Positions 6,850-9,460 of a stretch of 9,460 nucleotides of DNA are shown one piece after another. Each line of letters opens with the position of its first letter. Within the stretch, counting starts at the first letter, position 1. The position numbers were made by a program, and so were the translations under genes. The notes below the pieces were generated by a model. That model made no database searches. It worked only from the letters and a program-made list of their open reading frames with translations, and was not told where the DNA came from. Source of the stretch: Psychrobacter sp. (GTDB lineage Bacteria > Pseudomonadota > Gammaproteobacteria > Pseudomonadales > Moraxellaceae); the NCBI GenBank assembly GCA_029264635.1, contig JARIAA010000189.1:1-9460 (forward strand), read 5' to 3'.

Positions 6850-8028
6850 ATGCAAGTTTATCTCGTCGGTGGCGCAGTTCGTGATCGGCTGTTAGGCCGT
6901 CCTATTGTAGACCAAGACTTTGTTGTGGTCGGTACGACTGTCGATAAGATGCTGGCAGAAGGCTTTCAGCAAGTTGGCGCAGACTTTCCTGTATTCTTGC
7001 ATCCGACGACTCACGAAGAGTATGCGTTGGCTCGTACTGAGCGCAAACTTGGTCATGGCTACCAAGGTTTTAGTGTCCATGCAAGCCCTGATGTCAGCCT
7101 ATACGATGACTTACAGCGCCGAGATCTAACGATTAATGCCATGGCAATTGAGGTTACCAGCCTAACCGACGATACCCCTGTCACTGGTGAAATAATCGAC
7201 TATCATGGAGGACTTGATGACATCTATAGCAAAACCTTACGTCATATCTCAGAGGCCTTTAGCGAAGATCCGCTGCGGGTGCTGCGAGTCGCGCGTTTTT
7301 ATGGTCGTTACTACGAATTAGGCTTTCAGATCGCTGAAGAGACCATCATACTTATGCGCCAACTGGTCGACTCAGGCGAGCTTGCGCATTTAAGTGCGGA
7401 GCGCATTTGGCAAGAATCAAGCCGTGCGATGATGCAAAACTCTCCTCAAGTATACTGGGAGCAGCTGTTTGCAATCGGTGCTTTAACGGAATACTTCGCG
7501 CCTTTGCACCAAGCTTGGCAAAACGATCATATTCGAGAGATGGTCCAAACGTCGCTGTACTTTGCCGGTCAAATGCAATTGAACTTGTCCCAGCGCTGGG
7601 CGTTATTAATGGCAAGTCTTGATCTATCATTATTTGATATAGAAAATAATGACAAGATGACGACTATCAAAGATATTACTAAAATAGGCAATAGCGCTAA
7701 AGTACCCAAAGCGCAAACTCAGTTTACTAACCTATTCGTTTCTCAAGCTGAAAAACTAAACGCTGTTAACAGGCTAAGCTCGTCTGAAAAGATTGACCTT
7801 ATTCAAGCCTGTAATGCTCATAAAGAGCCTGATAAGCTATCGCAATTATTAGTCACCACTCACGTATTACAGTTGGCTCGTCAACATCGTCAAATGATGC
7901 TTGCCTTAAATAGTTTTCACGCCATTGGTATAGAGAACATTGATACCAACTTAAAAGGATCGGCGATCGGTGAGGCATTACGACAAGCTCGCATTGAGCA
8001 TTTGCAAATAGTATCAGACCAGTATTAG
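6850..8028 (+). CDS. cca: CCA-adding enzyme (tRNA nucleotidyltransferase) with degenerate HD region
   Basis: Cca adds or repairs the 3' CCA of tRNAs from CTP and ATP without a nucleic acid template. The class II head is complete and close to E. coli Cca: GGAVRD at residues 7-12, catalytic Asp21 and Asp23 in DQD, FPVFLHP at 46-52, RRDLTINAMA at 90-99, the DYHGGLDD segment at 117-124, EDPLRVLRVARF at 139-150 and the nucleotide-selecting helix around 181-195. Length is 392 against 412 in E. coli. After about residue 215 similarity drops: where E. coli has the HD phosphohydrolase motif CHDLGK, this protein reads LMASLDL (252-258), with no His-Asp pair and no HHGHG-type segment. The tail LKGSAIGEALRQARIEHL aligns with the end of the E. 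coli enzyme, so the protein is not truncated. The start is supported by GGGAG at 6839-6843, six bases upstream. The SDR gene follows after three bases. Confidence 0.95.
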   Translation: MQVYLVGGAVRDRLLGRPIVDQDFVVVGTTVDKMLAEGFQQVGADFPVFLHPTTHEEYALARTERKLGHGYQGFSVHASPDVSLYDDLQRRDLTINAMAIEVTSLTDDTPVTGEIIDYHGGLDDIYSKTLRHISEAFSEDPLRVLRVARFYGRYYELGFQIAEETIILMRQLVDSGELAHLSAERIWQESSRAMMQNSPQVYWEQLFAIGALTEYFAPLHQAWQNDHIREMVQTSLYFAGQMQLNLSQRWALLMASLDLSLFDIENNDKMTTIKDITKIGNSAKVPKAQTQFTNLFVSQAEKLNAVNRLSSSEKIDLIQACNAHKEPDKLSQLLVTTHVLQLARQHRQMMLALNSFHAIGIENIDTNLKGSAIGEALRQARIEHLQIVSDQY

Positions 8029-8031
8029 TCT

Positions 8032-8850
8032 ATGAAAAATATGAAATTAAATACTATTAATGATTTTGAAGCTAGTCATGACAACGCTCCAGTGATGCTA
8101 GTGACTGGTAGCGCCAAGCGTATTGGCGCAGCTATTGTCCGCGCCGCTCATCATGAGGGGTATCGTGTCATTATTCATTGTCATCGAGGTGAGCAAGAAG
8201 CTAAGGCTCTAGCAACCCAGCTAAATAAAATCCGCGCTCATAGTACTGCGGTTATCGTTGCAGATTTAGCAGTGGTCAATGATAAGCATTTGTTAGCCCA
8301 GTTTATTCAAACCGTCATAGACACTTTTGGGCAGCTTGATGTGCTCGTACATAATGCTTCACGGTTCTACCCTACGCCCCTTAGTAATATAGATAGTGAC
8401 CAATGGGACGAGCTGTTCTTAACCAATGCCAAAGCGCCTTTATTATTAAGCCAAGCGTTTCTACCCTATCTGCAAGCCCAGCAAGGCTGCATTATTAGCC
8501 TGCTTGATATTCATGCTCATGACAAACCGTTTAAACATTATACCGTTTATAATATGGCAAAGGCGGCGCATCGGATGATGGTACAGTCTCTTGCCTTAGA
8601 TATGGCGCCCTATGTTCGTGTAAATGGCGTGGCACCTGGAGTAAACGTATTGCCTGATGCTGATAGTGACCAAGCGCTTGAGGATATGCAGCAGCGAAGT
8701 ATCATCAACTCTATTCCTATGCAGCGAATCGGTACGCCAGATGATATTGCTCAGTGCGTGCTGTATTTAGTAAAGGCCAAATACGTCACAGGAGAGATTA
8801 TTAATATCGATGGCGGTCGTAGTCTGACCCTAGCTGGTGGGAATATTTAG
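8032..8850 (+). CDS. folM: Short-chain dehydrogenase of the pteridine / dihydromonapterin reductase type (FolM-like)
   Basis: A classical-size SDR (272 residues) that would reduce dihydropterins with NADPH; FolM reduces dihydromonapterin and, more weakly, dihydrofolate. The cofactor motif TGSAKRIG at 25-32 has the Lys-Arg pair of NADPH-dependent pteridine reductases. NASRFYPTP at 108-116 is the family's version of the NNAG segment, with His in place of the first Asn. The active site shows Asp159 in LLDIHA, Tyr173 and Lys177 (YNMAK), and the PTR1-like VNGVAPG at 197-203 and VTGEIINIDGG at 252-262 follow. About 18 residues precede the Rossmann strand; an in-frame ATG at 8041 is an alternative start. 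The ATG at 8032 lies three bases after the cca stop with no clear Shine-Dalgarno, so translation is probably coupled to cca. The SDR family is certain, pterin substrate likely, exact FolM orthology less sure. Confidence 0.86.
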   Translation: MKNMKLNTINDFEASHDNAPVMLVTGSAKRIGAAIVRAAHHEGYRVIIHCHRGEQEAKALATQLNKIRAHSTAVIVADLAVVNDKHLLAQFIQTVIDTFGQLDVLVHNASRFYPTPLSNIDSDQWDELFLTNAKAPLLLSQAFLPYLQAQQGCIISLLDIHAHDKPFKHYTVYNMAKAAHRMMVQSLALDMAPYVRVNGVAPGVNVLPDADSDQALEDMQQRSIINSIPMQRIGTPDDIAQCVLYLVKAKYVTGEIINIDGGRSLTLAGGNI

Positions 8851-8899
8851 TAAGCAGGTGACAATAGCTGAATATTATCGTTTACTCGTCATCTTTTAC

Positions 8900-8927
8900 T
8901 TGAAAAATTAAAAAAATCAGGTATCAT
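8900..8927 (+). promoter_or_regulatory. Sigma-70 promoter of the tRNA gene
   Basis: TTGAAA at 8900-8905, 16 bases, then TATCAT at 8922-8927 match five of six consensus positions in each box. The start would fall near 8934, ten bases before the mature tRNA. A GC-rich stretch (GCGTC, 8931-8935) follows the -10, as at stringently controlled stable-RNA promoters. Confidence 0.7.
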
Positions 8928-8943
8928 TGTGCGTCTACCGTTA

Positions 8944-9020
8944 GGGCCCATAGCTCAGTTGGTTAGAGCAGAGGACTCATAATCCTTTGGTCGTAGGTTC
9001 AAGTCCTACTGGGCCCACCA
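8944..9020 (+). tRNA. tRNA with CAT anticodon (tRNA-Ile2 or elongator tRNA-Met)
   Basis: A complete 77-base cloverleaf with encoded CCA. The acceptor stem is 8944-8950 with 9010-9016 (seven perfect pairs), the D stem 8953-8956 with 8966-8969, the anticodon stem 8971-8975 with 8983-8987, the CAT anticodon 8978-8980, and the T stem 8993-8997 with 9005-9009; the discriminator base is A. The mismatched G1-C72 start is paired, so it is not initiator tRNA. A CAT anticodon may be elongator Met or, if TilS converts C34 to lysidine, Ile decoding AUA. C4-G69, C5-G68 and the G27-U43 wobble resemble E. coli tRNA-Ile2 more than its elongator Met tRNA, as I recall those sequences, so I lean to Ile2 without being sure. 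An integrase-like gene follows, so the 3' half probably serves as an attachment site. Confidence 0.96.
8993..9020. other. Putative integration site (attB-type) in the tRNA 3' end
   Basis: The T arm, 3' acceptor strand and CCA (8993-9020) are the segment tyrosine-recombinase elements usually use as the crossover core, restoring an intact tRNA on one side. An integrase-like frame begins 182 bases downstream. I saw no second copy of this segment in the window; the distal repeat would lie beyond 9460. The call is inferred from context only. Confidence 0.45.
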
Positions 9021-9035
9021 TATTTAGAAAAAAAG

Positions 9036-9070
9036 AAACCCTTACAAGAATTAGCTTGTAAGGGTTTTTT
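9036..9070 (+). terminator. Strong rho-independent terminator after the tRNA
   Basis: AAACCCTTACAAG at 9036-9048 pairs perfectly (13 pairs) with its complement at 9055-9067 around a six-base loop (AATTAG), and the right arm ends in six Ts (9065-9070). It begins 16 bases after the tRNA and insulates the integrase-like gene from the tRNA promoter. The A-run on the left side would also allow termination from the other direction. Confidence 0.9.
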
Positions 9071-9126
9071 ATGGCTTAAATTTTACTCAGAGGGGATGGT
9101 GAAATTAAATATCTAATCCTATCTTG

Positions 9127-9159
9127 ATACTTTGACCCTTGTAGCAATTAAAGTATGAT
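9127..9159 (+). promoter_or_regulatory. Promoter of the integrase-like gene, overlapped by a 7-bp inverted repeat
   Basis: TTGACC at 9132-9137, 16 bases, then TATGAT at 9154-9159 each match five of six consensus positions. The predicted start near 9166 leaves about 36 bases before the ATG at 9202. ATACTTT at 9127-9133 and AAAGTAT at 9150-9156 are perfect reverse complements whose centres are 23 bases apart, about two helical turns, and they overlap both boxes. That arrangement suits a repressor site that would block the promoter. Confidence 0.6.
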
Positions 9160-9201
9160 GACTATTAACGCTATGGCTATGTACTGCTGCATGAATGCTA
9201 T

Positions 9202-9460
9202 ATGAAGGTTAAACTTATCAAAAAACTTATTGATTCAGTCGACTATACCGCTAAAGGTACTGATATTTATATGGACGATGTGCTAACTGGTTTTGCACTA
9301 CGTGTAGGTAAGCAGTCAAAGCGCTATACATTACATAAGCGCATCAATGGAAAGCTGTATAGAGACGAAGTAGAAGAAACGCATCTAATTACGCTAACTG
9401 AAGCACGTGAAAAAGCCAGCATAATGATAGCTAATATAAAAAGAAGGTATGTATGTTTAT
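9202..9460 (+). CDS. Probable tyrosine-recombinase integrase, N-terminal arm-binding domain (3' end outside window)
   Basis: An open frame of 86 codons runs off the right edge. It begins MKVKLIKKLIDS, then has a beta-rich section with IYMDDVLTGFALRVGKQ, a KRINGKLYR turn and LITLTEAREKA leading into a helix. This order (lysine-rich start, aspartate-containing strand, GFxLRV, basic strands, L-T/S-xxEAR helix) is that of the arm-type DNA-binding domain at the start of phage and island integrases. The catalytic Arg-His-Arg-Tyr domain would be downstream, so neither completeness nor activity can be judged. The RIG-like turn usual before the helix is replaced by an acidic stretch (DEVEETH). No good Shine-Dalgarno precedes the ATG. 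A near-consensus promoter and the neighbouring tRNA 3' end support the reading. A decayed or truncated integrase is possible. Confidence 0.72.
   Translation, partial: MKVKLIKKLIDSVDYTAKGTDIYMDDVLTGFALRVGKQSKRYTLHKRINGKLYRDEVEETHLITLTEAREKASIMIANIKRRYVCL

Noticed and set aside
7352..7630. Minus- and plus-strand alternative frames within cca
   Set aside because: Both overlap the cca frame, which carries the family motifs on both sides of this stretch, and neither shows a start signal or a domain.

Overview
The window looks like ordinary chromosome of a gammaproteobacterium of the Moraxellaceae, most likely Psychrobacter. That assignment is an inference from recognisable protein families (SelO, MaeB fused to a phosphotransacetylase-like domain, bacterial Cca, pteridine-reductase-like FolM, a membrane acyl-CoA desaturase), the moderately AT-rich composition and long AT-rich spacers. 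No sequence search was run. All supported genes lie on the + strand.

Layout. At 2-358 is the C-terminal end of a glycerophosphodiester phosphodiesterase, followed by a probable terminator. A 330-base spacer then carries an operator-like inverted repeat and a candidate promoter for a 467-residue fatty acid desaturase (691-2094), which ends in its own terminator. A second spacer of about 430 bases leads to selO (2526-3992), a pseudokinase-fold protein AMPylase. A third spacer of about 390 bases leads to maeB, the NADP-type malic enzyme with a C-terminal PTA-like domain (start taken at 4384, end 6690). Two strong hairpin terminators follow. Next come cca (6850-8028) and an SDR of the pteridine/dihydromonapterin reductase type (8032-8850), three bases apart and probably co-transcribed. 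A tRNA gene with a CAT anticodon (8944-9020) has a good sigma-70 promoter and is followed by a strong terminator.

The right edge changes character. Starting 182 bases downstream of the tRNA 3' end, an open frame running off the window (9202-9460) encodes what looks like the N-terminal arm-binding domain of a tyrosine recombinase (phage/island integrase), behind a near-consensus promoter overlapped by a perfect 7-bp inverted repeat. A tRNA 3' end next to an integrase is the usual geometry of an integrated prophage or genomic island, so the window probably stops at the first gene of such an element. Any novel accessory system would lie beyond 9460; none is visible here.

The genes are not one pathway. 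The themes are lipid metabolism (phosphodiesterase, desaturase), redox control (SelO), C4/C3 carbon flow and NADPH supply (MaeB), tRNA maturation (Cca) and pterin reduction (FolM-like). Each of the first four seems to be its own transcription unit; cca and the SDR form a two-gene operon.
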